DNA of 23,923 nt. Origin: a virus. Shown here in pieces: positions 1-6,261 of the stretch (positions within the stretch are counted from its first letter, which is position 1; each line of letters begins with the position of its first letter). The translations under genes and the position numbers were made by a program. The DNA lies in IMG/VR virus record IMGVR_UViG_3300035698_012357, positions 1-23,923 of that record; one strand, given 5' to 3'. The notes under the pieces were generated by a model that saw only the letters and a list, made by a program, of their open reading frames with translations, was not told the origin of the DNA and did no database searches.

Positions 1-497
1 CCATACATGGAGGTTCCAACCAACTCATCTGTGCGGTATGTTCCATAGAGATTCATGCTTGTTCTTTTCTTAATTATTGTCGGCGGGGAAGCAATGTCAG
101 TGTCCACATTATAATAAAACAAGTAATCTTCTTGGACCAAAGAGGTATTTTTCGCTGTCACCGACGAAACCATTATGATTGTTCCTGATGAAGTTACAGT
201 GAACAAGTTGCTCGTAATTGAATTAGACGATTTCTGGATGACGAGGTATTCCCCCGAGTCGTCACTTTCATGGCGAATCACATGGCTCTTGGTCGTGAGT
301 TGGCCATCCACCGTTCCGCTTGAAACATAGAATGTGGAGCCGTCCTGGAGGGTGTTCAGATTCCAAATGAAGCTATCGGCACCATGCGTGTTGGTGCTGA
401 TGCTCCCAAGGCCACTGCCGCTAATACGGGCAGCAAACAGGTTGGATGCAAAAAGCATCATCATAGAAAGTGATATTAATTTTATCTTTGTAAACAT
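1..497 (-). CDS. Secreted/virion surface protein with signal peptide (3' end outside window)
   Basis: Not recognised as a named family. The ATG is at 495-497 and the frame is open for 165 codons to the window edge, so the C-terminus is missing. The N-terminus is a typical Sec signal peptide: KIK, then a hydrophobic stretch with MMM, then a probable cleavage site near SNLFA/A. The mature part is rich in Ser, Thr, Gly and Asn (SGSGLGSISTNTHGADSF), suggesting a beta-rich extracellular or virion surface protein. It starts 2 nt after the stop of the preceding gene, and its ribosome site is weak, so it is probably translationally coupled. It is the fourth signal-peptide gene in a row downstream of the major capsid gene. 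Confidence 0.7.
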   Translation of the reverse strand, partial: MFTKIKLISLSMMMLFASNLFAARISGSGLGSISTNTHGADSFIWNLNTLQDGSTFYVSSGTVDGQLTTKSHVIRHESDDSGEYLVIQKSSNSITSNLFTVTSSGTIIMVSSVTAKNTSLVQEDYLFYYNVDTDIASPPTIIKKRTSMNLYGTYRTDELVGTSMY

Positions 498-499
498 AA

Positions 500-916
500 T
501 TAATCTTTTGTCGAATATTCCACCACGCCAACAATATCAACAGAATTGCTTCCAGCCGTCTCTTCCAAAATACAATAGATGTCAGTATGGACATTTGTTG
601 TAAATCCAACTGGATTTTTAGGGAGGAGGAATCTTGGGCCGGATGAAGCGAGGGTTGTGGATGCTGTCCCACAATAAACATCGTAATCCAAGGATGTATT
701 CTGGAGAAGTATTTCACGATCCCAGAACCCAGAATTGGATGAATTGTAAACAAGTACAGCACTTGCTGTACTGATTGACACTGAGAAGGGTATTGCCTCA
801 TCGCCAGTTGTCAGGAAAGAAGGATCGGCTAAGTTGCCGCTTCTTCCATACGAAAAAACAATAAGGGGAGTAATGAGCAGCCCCATAAGGGTGATAACCC
901 CAACAAGATTTCTCAT
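500..916 (-). CDS. Small exported protein with N-terminal signal peptide
   Basis: A 138-residue hypothetical protein. Residues 1 to about 23 (MRNLVGVITLMGLLITPL, then VFSYG) form a hydrophobic signal or anchor segment. The rest is a polar Ser/Thr/Asn-rich beta-type sequence with two cysteines (DVYCGTAS and DIYCILEE) that could form a disulfide after export. A strong GGGGAGGGGA site sits just upstream of the ATG. It lies between two other signal-peptide genes and is probably in the same transcript. No family was recognised; the extracellular or virion location is inferred from the signal peptide and position only. Confidence 0.7.
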   Translation of the reverse strand: MRNLVGVITLMGLLITPLIVFSYGRSGNLADPSFLTTGDEAIPFSVSISTASAVLVYNSSNSGFWDREILLQNTSLDYDVYCGTASTTLASSGPRFLLPKNPVGFTTNVHTDIYCILEETAGSNSVDIVGVVEYSTKD

Positions 917-930
917 GTCGTCCCCTCCCC

Positions 931-1530
931 TTATCGTTTGCCGTGATAGATTAGGTCAATAATGAAACTTACTGCGTTACCATTTGCAGAAATATCAAGA
1001 AGCAAATCCCCAACAGCGGGGTATTCATATGCTTCTTTGAATGTCCTCAACACAATATCGCTCTGGATCTTTGCGGATGCAGAGTCAATAGAGTTGGAAA
1101 GGATGTATGGAGTCTCCCCGTCTTTGTATGTATTCTCTCGAACGTCTGTTCTAAGGAATGAAGGCGAATAATATTCGTCGCAATTAACAGTCGCGCTCGA
1201 ATCAAAATTGCCATAAGAACATTCGTAGAAGTAAGTCACACTGCCGGTAGACGTATTTACGAAATTAACAACCCCTATCCTCGCGTAGCCAGTCGCGCTC
1301 CCGAGCCTATCCGCTTGAAGTTTAATGGATGAAATAGAAATGAACCCATTATGGTCAAGGTTGTAAGTCGTGGAACTTGAAAGGTCAACGAGTATCATGG
1401 TCGTGCTTGCCACAACATTGTAAGTGGAGAAATGAATTCTCACGTTTGAGTCTTCATCACGAGGACTAATAGCGAAAACATTCGCTCCAATTCCAACACA
1501 TAGAAATAATATACCAAGAAACTTTTTCAT
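931..1530 (-). CDS. Exported hypothetical protein with signal peptide
   Basis: A 199-residue protein starting MKKFLGILFLCVGIG. I chose the ATG at 1528-1530 because a perfect GTAGGAGGAGAA site precedes it and it gives a clean signal peptide (KK, hydrophobic core, ANVFA/I cleavage). The frame stays open upstream, but that stretch runs through a terminator hairpin. The mature region is beta-rich (STTMILVDLSSSTTYNL, ISISSIKL) with a Cys pair around YFYECSYGNFDSSATVNC. No family was recognised. Because a terminator lies immediately upstream, expression would need read-through or a promoter I could not find. Confidence 0.75.
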   Translation of the reverse strand: MKKFLGILFLCVGIGANVFAISPRDEDSNVRIHFSTYNVVASTTMILVDLSSSTTYNLDHNGFISISSIKLQADRLGSATGYARIGVVNFVNTSTGSVTYFYECSYGNFDSSATVNCDEYYSPSFLRTDVRENTYKDGETPYILSNSIDSASAKIQSDIVLRTFKEAYEYPAVGDLLLDISANGNAVSFIIDLIYHGKR

Positions 1531-1546
1531 TTCTCCTCCTACAAGG

Positions 1547-1590
1547 AAAAACAAATTGGGGAAGCATGGGTTTGCCATGCCCCCCAATTT
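1547..1590 (-). terminator. Intrinsic terminator after the 1595-2284 gene
   Basis: On the minus strand the 9-bp stem AAATTGGGG/CCCCAATTT encloses a second 6-bp stem GCATGG/CCATGC with a 5-nt loop, and is followed by GTTTTTCC. It begins 5 nt past the stop of the 1595-2284 gene. This is a textbook Rho-independent terminator and probably ends most transcription of the capsid operon. Confidence 0.85.
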
Positions 1591-1594
1591 ATTA

Positions 1595-2284
1595 TTAACG
1601 AATTCTAATTTTTGTCAGTCCACCAGAAGCGGTGCCGTTACCAAGCGCGATCCCAACAACAGCACCAGTTTCGGTGTCAGCGGTTGACTTCGCCAAATAA
1701 CCAGTAGCGGAGAACGTGGTGACAAGGAGGTCACCAGAATTAACCGTGCCAGTTGTCAGCGCAAGGACGATGCCATCAATATAACAAAGGCCAATAGACC
1801 CCGTAGATATGTCAGCACCGGCAATTCCGAACCAATTACGAACTTCGGATCCTGAAGCGACATTGACCGTCAAGCTCGAAGCAGCCGAAGTAACAACCCC
1901 GGTAGCGATCAGCACCATGCCCTCAGAAACAGCGCGTCCCTGCCAGCCATCCAAAACAATGGCCGTGACTCCAATACCCTGACTCAAGCCAGAGGTATTG
2001 ACTGTCGAAACAGCAACCGATTCACTTCCCAAGATAATGTCGTCATCAGAGATGGTGACATTGCCAGTAAAAGTAGTGATGCCGGTCGTGGCAACTCCGA
2101 AAACCTCGGTTCCTGAAGAGTTGTTAAGACTGAGTCTCAGGTCGGTATCGACCCGAAAAATGTCCTGACCCCAGGAAGCACCCCGACCCGTAATAGTAAA
2201 CAGGTCAGTCGAGGCTGTAATTCCATATATGGTGGCTCCCAATAGAAGTGGGAGGACCAGTAAGTATTTTAAATATTTTTTCAT
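1595..2284 (-). CDS. Exported beta-rich protein, possible virion decoration or fibre-like protein
   Basis: A 229-residue protein with a clear signal peptide (MKKYLKYLLVLPLLLGATIYG) followed by a Gly/Ser/Thr/Val-rich body. The early part (DTDLRLSLNNSSGTEVFGVA, then TGNVTISDDDIILG) resembles the beta-repeat stalks of phage fibres and fibre-like surface proteins. The C-terminal half (SGDLLVTT, AVVGIALGNGTASGGL) resembles the barrel-like region of small phage decoration proteins. This is a pattern impression, not a firm family match. The SD AGGAG is well placed before the ATG. It lies two genes downstream of the major capsid gene and is followed by a strong terminator. A Sec signal on a virion protein is unusual. 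Confidence 0.65.
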   Translation of the reverse strand: MKKYLKYLLVLPLLLGATIYGITASTDLFTITGRGASWGQDIFRVDTDLRLSLNNSSGTEVFGVATTGITTFTGNVTISDDDIILGSESVAVSTVNTSGLSQGIGVTAIVLDGWQGRAVSEGMVLIATGVVTSAASSLTVNVASGSEVRNWFGIAGADISTGSIGLCYIDGIVLALTTGTVNSGDLLVTTFSATGYLAKSTADTETGAVVGIALGNGTASGGLTKIRIR

Positions 2285-2296
2285 TTTTTTGCTCTC

Positions 2297-2785
2297 CTAT
2301 TTGTCTGGAAACAATAACATCGTGTTTGTTGCTGTGGGATCATTTGGGTCCAGCTTCCTCCGTAAACGTCTCCATTCACGAATCTTTTGTTTCCGAACCG
2401 GGTCTGTTTCCCACTTCATAACAAGATTCTTCAGGTGAATATAAGCCATGCCATCTCGCCTTCGAGTATTTACATATTCTTTCCAAGTCGGCATATCTTT
2501 CTGGAGATCCTCTTCCAAAGCACTTATTTGCTTTGATATTTGATCTCTTTCCGATCCCGTGGCGACCTGGACACTTTTATTATCCAAGACCCAGTGAAGA
2601 TGTTTGATCTCTCGATCCACCTCCACTGGGTTCTTGGCCTCATAATTCAAACCTTGTACAATCTCTTTACCGTCTCTCGTATCTTCTAAAGTCCTCAGCT
2701 TCTTTCGCATAGCTTCCTCTTCCTTGAAAGAAAGAGAAGGCGATTTAACGACTGGCTGTCCTGATCTTTTTTGTTCAACATTCAT
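2297..2785 (-). CDS. Hypothetical coiled-coil protein downstream of major capsid gene
   Basis: A 162-residue, highly charged and predominantly helical protein. Residues about 20-50 and 75-100 (GSERDQISKQISALEEDL) look like coiled coil. A conserved-looking basic segment, KQKIREWRRLRRKLDPND, lies near the C-terminus. A strong SD (TTAGGAGAAA) precedes the ATG. The gene directly follows the major capsid gene in the transcript, where head-completion or internal head proteins are often encoded, but nothing in the sequence identifies it. No signal peptide is present, unlike the four genes downstream. Confidence 0.7.
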   Translation of the reverse strand: MNVEQKRSGQPVVKSPSLSFKEEEAMRKKLRTLEDTRDGKEIVQGLNYEAKNPVEVDREIKHLHWVLDNKSVQVATGSERDQISKQISALEEDLQKDMPTWKEYVNTRRRDGMAYIHLKNLVMKWETDPVRKQKIREWRRLRRKLDPNDPTATNTMLLFPDK

Positions 2786-2831
2786 ATTGATTTCTCCTAA
2801 TTACGCTTATATGCGTTTCTTGATTTATTTC

Positions 2832-3734
2832 TTAGACCGAGTGTCCGTAGACCCAAGGCCAATGCAACGGCTGTACGCCAAACCGAACATAGGACGACCA
2901 TTTTTTCACATAGGTATCGAAGTCCTGTGTTTTATTGAATTCCATGGGAATTCTCTGTTGCCAAATAAGGAACTGTTTCATCCGCTTGGAATCAATCAGG
3001 AACCAGTTATTTGTGTCAGACAAGAATTGCGTGGTGATAATCTTAAACTTCCGATTAAACACGTTGACATCATTGTTCGCGCTTCCGGCCTTGAGTTCGG
3101 ATTGGATAACTTCAGTGAACTGAGTTTCCAGATCCACAGGACCGAGCAACGTATCAGGCTTAACATTCAGGATAAGCCGATCTTGAGAATTCGTGAACTT
3201 CCGCATCAGCGTGAGAGTCGCATCCAAAGCCGCATAACTGAACGCGGTTGAACCGGCGTTGTCCTGCGTGGTGGATGTGCTAACAAACGTATGTGCGTTA
3301 GCGCACAACGCCTGAGAATCGAACGTGGTAAAAGTCCCAGTTCCAAAGGCGTTCACAAACGGAGAAGCAGCTTGCTCCTCAACTAAATAACGACCAACTT
3401 GGCCCATTTGCTTCACGATCTGTTCAACAACGTTGTACAAATCATCATCAAATAGCTTCCGTTGAATTTTAAGCCCAAGGGCAAATTCCGTCGGTGTGAC
3501 GGTCTTCTTGTTGCCTTCCTTGAACTCTGTATAGTTAATATCCCCGTTAAACTCAGGCATATTCCCTATGTCTTCAATCTCTAAGTAATCTTCGTTGGCC
3601 CTTTCGGAATTCACTGTCTGATAAAGAACTCCAACCAAAGACATATCTGGATCTTCGTTCAAAGCTCCAGTGAAAACCTTCTTTAGTCCAGGCTCAACAA
3701 CTTCACTCAATTGTGCTTCATTAACTACTGCCAT
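2832..3734 (-). CDS. Major capsid protein, Mu gpT-like (HK97-fold)
   Basis: A 300-residue shell protein that assembles the icosahedral head. The sequence follows the pattern of the Mu gpT-like major head subunits. An N-terminal domain with a predicted E-loop region (residues about 50-85, GDINYTEFKEGNKKTVTP) is followed by a helix with LKIQRKLFDDDLYNVVEQIV. The A-domain signature comes next: FVNAFGTGTFTTFDSQALCA with NAHTF, AALDATLTLMRKF and LILNVKPDTLLGPVDLE. The C-terminus is SSYVRFGVQPLHWPWVYGHSV-like and aromatic-rich. Length is typical for the family. An ideal AAAGGAGGT site precedes the ATG, consistent with very high expression. It lies just after a putative accessory gene and the scaffold-like gene, the standard head-gene order. 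Confidence 0.88.
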   Translation of the reverse strand: MAVVNEAQLSEVVEPGLKKVFTGALNEDPDMSLVGVLYQTVNSERANEDYLEIEDIGNMPEFNGDINYTEFKEGNKKTVTPTEFALGLKIQRKLFDDDLYNVVEQIVKQMGQVGRYLVEEQAASPFVNAFGTGTFTTFDSQALCANAHTFVSTSTTQDNAGSTAFSYAALDATLTLMRKFTNSQDRLILNVKPDTLLGPVDLETQFTEVIQSELKAGSANNDVNVFNRKFKIITTQFLSDTNNWFLIDSKRMKQFLIWQQRIPMEFNKTQDFDTYVKKWSSYVRFGVQPLHWPWVYGHSV

Positions 3735-3754
3735 AGTAACCTCCTTTCAATGCT

Positions 3755-3772
3755 CAACTGATTATTCAGTTG
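3755..3772 (-). promoter_or_regulatory. Hairpin spanning the stop codon upstream of the capsid gene
   Basis: CAACTGA-ATAA-TCAGTTG is a perfect 7-bp stem with a 4-nt loop. The stop TAA of the 239-residue gene falls in the loop. No T-run follows, so it is not an intrinsic terminator. It ends about 20 nt before the capsid start and could mark an mRNA processing or stabilising element for the abundant capsid message (inference). Confidence 0.5.
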
Positions 3773-4481
3773 TATGCCCAGCGGTATTTCTAACCAAAAT
3801 CTTGGCGTAGAAACGGGCCTTTGTCAAACTCAAATCATCATGTTTGGTTGGGTCAAGCGGTTGCAACGGATACCCTGTAGCTTCAAACCAATTTTCCATA
3901 ACGAAAATGGTCCAGGTACCAGCCGCAGCAGCGGATGCCATTTTGTTAGCAGCCGTATTAAGCGTTCCAACCTGATGTCCAAGCCGCAGAACCTTGATAA
4001 CAGTATCTCCAGAAACCCATCCGGTTGAGGACTTGGAGGTCGCTGAACCAGAGGCAGATGCGGTCAGGTATGCCGTATGGCATGTTCCTGCTCCATCTGT
4101 TTTGACCAAATACGAAGTGTCAATAGCGTCTTCTAACGAACCAATTGTGACGGTCGTGGTTGAAGTAGAATCAACCGTAGCCGTGGTCGATTGATCATAT
4201 TCAATCCACACGGGTTGATATTGGTCACAAAGCTCCACTTCTCCAAACACCCAAGTCGTTCCGGCAACAGCTGAGTCGCCAACAACGCTATAATCATGTA
4301 TTCCCTGCAAAACACCAACGGCATCCACACCAGCAGCCGCTTCGGTTCCCACAATGAAACAACCAAGGTCTGTTTCAGCGGTAACTCCGGGCATGATTAG
4401 GGCACCATCAGCAATATCCGCAGCAGCCCCGTATAGGGGCAACTTAACAATAACTGGATCTCGTCCACTTGCTGTTCTCAT
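3762..4481 (-). CDS. Putative head accessory/decoration protein upstream of the major capsid gene
   Basis: A 239-residue Ala/Thr/Ser/Gly-rich beta-type protein. The N-terminal part (VIVKLPLYGAAADIADGALIMPG, here abbreviated) followed by GVLQGIHDYS and WVFGEVELC resembles small barrel proteins that manage virion surfaces. The middle is a low-complexity Thr/Ser region (TTATVDSTSTTTVTIGS). The C-terminus (TWTIFVMENWFEATGYPL) is more conserved in appearance. It has a strong AAAGGAGAAA ribosome site and sits between the Zn-ribbon gene and the major capsid gene, where decoration or protease genes often lie. No protease motif is visible. Function is inferred from position only. Confidence 0.6.
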   Translation of the reverse strand: MRTASGRDPVIVKLPLYGAAADIADGALIMPGVTAETDLGCFIVGTEAAAGVDAVGVLQGIHDYSVVGDSAVAGTTWVFGEVELCDQYQPVWIEYDQSTTATVDSTSTTTVTIGSLEDAIDTSYLVKTDGAGTCHTAYLTASASGSATSKSSTGWVSGDTVIKVLRLGHQVGTLNTAANKMASAAAAGTWTIFVMENWFEATGYPLQPLDPTKHDDLSLTKARFYAKILVRNTAGHTTE

Positions 4482-4502
4482 TTTTTATTTCTCCTTTACC
4501 TT

Positions 4503-4814
4503 CTATTCAATTCTGCTGTTGGCAGATCCACACAGCGCACAAAAACCACGCCTATTTATTGGGTCACCAACACTACTTGTTACGGTTACGGATATTCCTC
4601 CATTACCGTCTGAGGTACCTCCGCCACTTGATACGCGCCTCTCATCATTCATAAATCCACACTGCATACACCTATAAATGCCAAGAGAAGCCTCGCCATC
4701 TAAGTCTCGGCGTTCTCCATCAAATTTCCCATTTCCGGCGGTAGGACCGGGATAGACTGCTCTACCAATTGTTCCATCAGCCACTTTTCTTTTCAAATCC
4801 TTTTTTGGGATCAC
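4503..4814 (-). CDS. Zn-ribbon protein in the head-gene cluster
   Basis: A 103-residue protein with two CxxC knuckles, YRCMQCGF (about residues 48-55) and FCALCGSAN (about 92-100), separated by a Gly/Ser/Thr-rich linker. Together they can form one structural zinc ribbon. The start is GTG at 4812-4814 with GGAG 9 nt upstream, giving a 38-nt overlap with the preceding scaffold-like gene. The long overlap makes the exact start less certain; a shorter form beginning near the first knuckle is possible. Small zinc-ribbon proteins of unknown role are frequent next to phage head genes. Confidence 0.65.
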   Translation of the reverse strand: MIPKKDLKRKVADGTIGRAVYPGPTAGNGKFDGERRDLDGEASLGIYRCMQCGFMNDERRVSSGGGTSDGNGGISVTVTSSVGDPINRRGFCALCGSANSRIE

Positions 4815-5601
4815 TGAATTTTACTCCGTGCCCAAAATCCATTTCTATGTAATTGGTGTCTCTGAATTTTTTCCGTTCTGACTCAGAGGTGATACCGAAC
4901 TTAGAAGCCAAAGATCGATCTGCTTCTGCAATCTCATCTCCATTCTTCTTCTGCTCGTCAATCAATTTATCATCAGGAACAACACCTGGGGTATGAAACC
5001 CGCTGTCGACAATCCTTTTTCCCATATCGTCCTCCTGTTTTTTAGAGGCTACCCTTTTTGGTGCCTTCGGCGCAGGTTCGTCTGCAATCAAAGCCTTCAA
5101 AGTCCTTTCAATATGCAAAGCCAAACGCTGCTGATTCTGCTTAACAGAAGGAGACAGATCCTTCACGGATTCATCAATCTGTTCCTGGTATTGCGAGTAT
5201 TTCTCGCCGTACTTCTTTGTGACCTGGTTTTCAGCCCGAAGGAATGCCATGTCCTCTTTATGGGCATTCGCGTCCCGTTCGCGCTCGTAAGTAACAAAAC
5301 GGACCCTTGCGTCGGCCTTCGTCATCTTGTACTTTTCCTGAAATGAATCTTCGTCTAAGGATCCAGAATCAGCCAACACTACGTTCTTTGTTTGCTGGTA
5401 CTGTTCCTCTTCTGGAGAAAATTCGGATGGCTTTCCCTTCCTTAATTCCTCGTGAACCTCGAGCTTGGCCTGTAGTTTTGCGTTCTCAATTTCCAGGTCC
5501 TTTGCGGCTTCCTCTTCTTCCTTGACTATCTCTTCCTCTTCCTTCTTGGGATCCTCAACTTTCCCCTCTTCTTTAATTTCTTCTTTTACTTCGACTTTCA
5601 T
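4777..5601 (-). CDS. Scaffold-like capsid assembly protein
   Basis: A 274-residue, extremely charged, helical protein. The N-terminus is a run of Glu/Lys coiled coil (MKVEVKEEIKEEGKVEDP, then KKEEEEIVKEEEEAAKDLEIE), followed by helical segments rich in Gln and Glu (EKYSQYQEQIDESVKDL) and a basic C-terminus (FSDPKKGFEKKSG). This composition and the place between portal and major capsid genes are characteristic of phage scaffolding proteins, which line the prohead interior and leave before DNA entry. I start at the ATG at 5599-5601 because AAGGAGGACAAA precedes it; a start six codons upstream lacks a site. No protease domain is fused to it. Confidence 0.65.
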   Translation of the reverse strand: MKVEVKEEIKEEGKVEDPKKEEEEIVKEEEEAAKDLEIENAKLQAKLEVHEELRKGKPSEFSPEEEQYQQTKNVVLADSGSLDEDSFQEKYKMTKADARVRFVTYERERDANAHKEDMAFLRAENQVTKKYGEKYSQYQEQIDESVKDLSPSVKQNQQRLALHIERTLKALIADEPAPKAPKRVASKKQEDDMGKRIVDSGFHTPGVVPDDKLIDEQKKNGDEIAEADRSLASKFGITSESERKKFRDTNYIEMDFGHGVKFSDPKKGFEKKSG

Positions 5602-5617
5602 TTTGTCCTCCTTGAAC

Positions 5618-5650
5618 AAAAAAAACCCAAGCGTGGATTACACACTTGAG
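5618..5650 (-). terminator. Intrinsic terminator just upstream of the scaffold-like gene
   Basis: The minus strand reads CTCAAGTGTG-TAATC-CACGCTTGGG (10-bp stem with two G-U pairs) followed by eight T residues. The T-run ends about 17 nt before the scaffold ATG and almost touches its ribosome site. It would separate the packaging genes from the head-assembly genes, or act as an attenuator between them. Confidence 0.8.
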
Positions 5651-5690
5651 CTTCAATACTCTTCTAGTTTATGCTCTTCTATTTGAGCTT

Positions 5691-5918
5691 TTAAGTTTTC
5701 AGCGACTCTCGACTCTTGGCTTCCAATTCATTGAGATCCAATTTGATCTCAATATTGTTAAACGAAGAATCGACACAACGACATTCTTGATGATTGCAAA
5801 TGATGTCAAACTTCAAGAACAGTTCTTTTTCCGTTATTCTGGAAATCCACCATTTGAAAAGTGGTTTTCCACAACTGGAACAGTACTTCGGGACCTTACC
5901 ACCATTGTTACTCTTCAC
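5691..5918 (-). CDS. Small zinc-finger protein, weakly Com-like
   Basis: A 75-residue protein with the knuckle KYCSSCGKPLFKW (residues about 11-23) and a second cysteine cluster IICNHQECRC (about 39-48). The spacing CxxC-xK-L-x...-C-x4-C resembles the small zinc-finger proteins of the Mu Com type, an RNA-binding translational activator. I call this only a resemblance. The tail is acidic and helical. The start is GTG at 5916-5918, with GAAAGAAG six bases upstream and an 11-nt overlap with the preceding stop. It is the last gene before the 5618-5650 terminator. Confidence 0.6.
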   Translation of the reverse strand: MKSNNGGKVPKYCSSCGKPLFKWWISRITEKELFLKFDIICNHQECRCVDSSFNNIEIKLDLNELEAKSRESLKT

Positions 5919-6261
5919 GGGATGCTTCTTTCAAGAAGACTTCATCCGCTTGTTTGTCCTTCTCGTATTGATCCAAAAATTCTTCTGGCTTCTCGAACAA
6001 CATTAAAACATCCTGGTATGCTTGTTGCATCCCAAGATTAAAACGTGCCAATTTGTCTGCTTGGTCCAACCCCTTCTTGAGAAGATCGGACACATTCAGT
6101 CTAGCAACATATTCCATATCACGAATAGTTTCCAGTGCGCTCTTTACAGCATCCTTGCTGCCACTCTGGTAATTCTTGACATACGAAATAACCTTATCAC
6201 AATAATCGATTCTATCCTTGGCCCGTTGGATTGATAGCGGGTCGTACCTTTTGTGCGCCAT
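5908..6261 (-). CDS. Hypothetical helical protein following the portal gene
   Basis: A 117-residue, all-helical-looking protein (MAHKRYDPLSIQRAKDRIDY start) without cysteine clusters or membrane segments. An excellent AAGGAGGACAAA site precedes the ATG, and the gene overlaps the portal 3' end by 50 nt in another frame, so both are expressed from one transcript. The last third is rich in Glu and Lys (KPEEFLDQYEKDKQADEVF). Its position between portal and scaffold suggests a head or neck role, but no family is recognised. Confidence 0.7.
   Translation of the reverse strand: MAHKRYDPLSIQRAKDRIDYCDKVISYVKNYQSGSKDAVKSALETIRDMEYVARLNVSDLLKKGLDQADKLARFNLGMQQAYQDVLMLFEKPEEFLDQYEKDKQADEVFLKEASREE

Noticed and set aside
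2724-3251. Long plus-strand open frame (175 codons) opposite the capsid gene
   Set aside because: The capsid gene has the family pattern and an ideal ribosome site; the opposite frame has neither.
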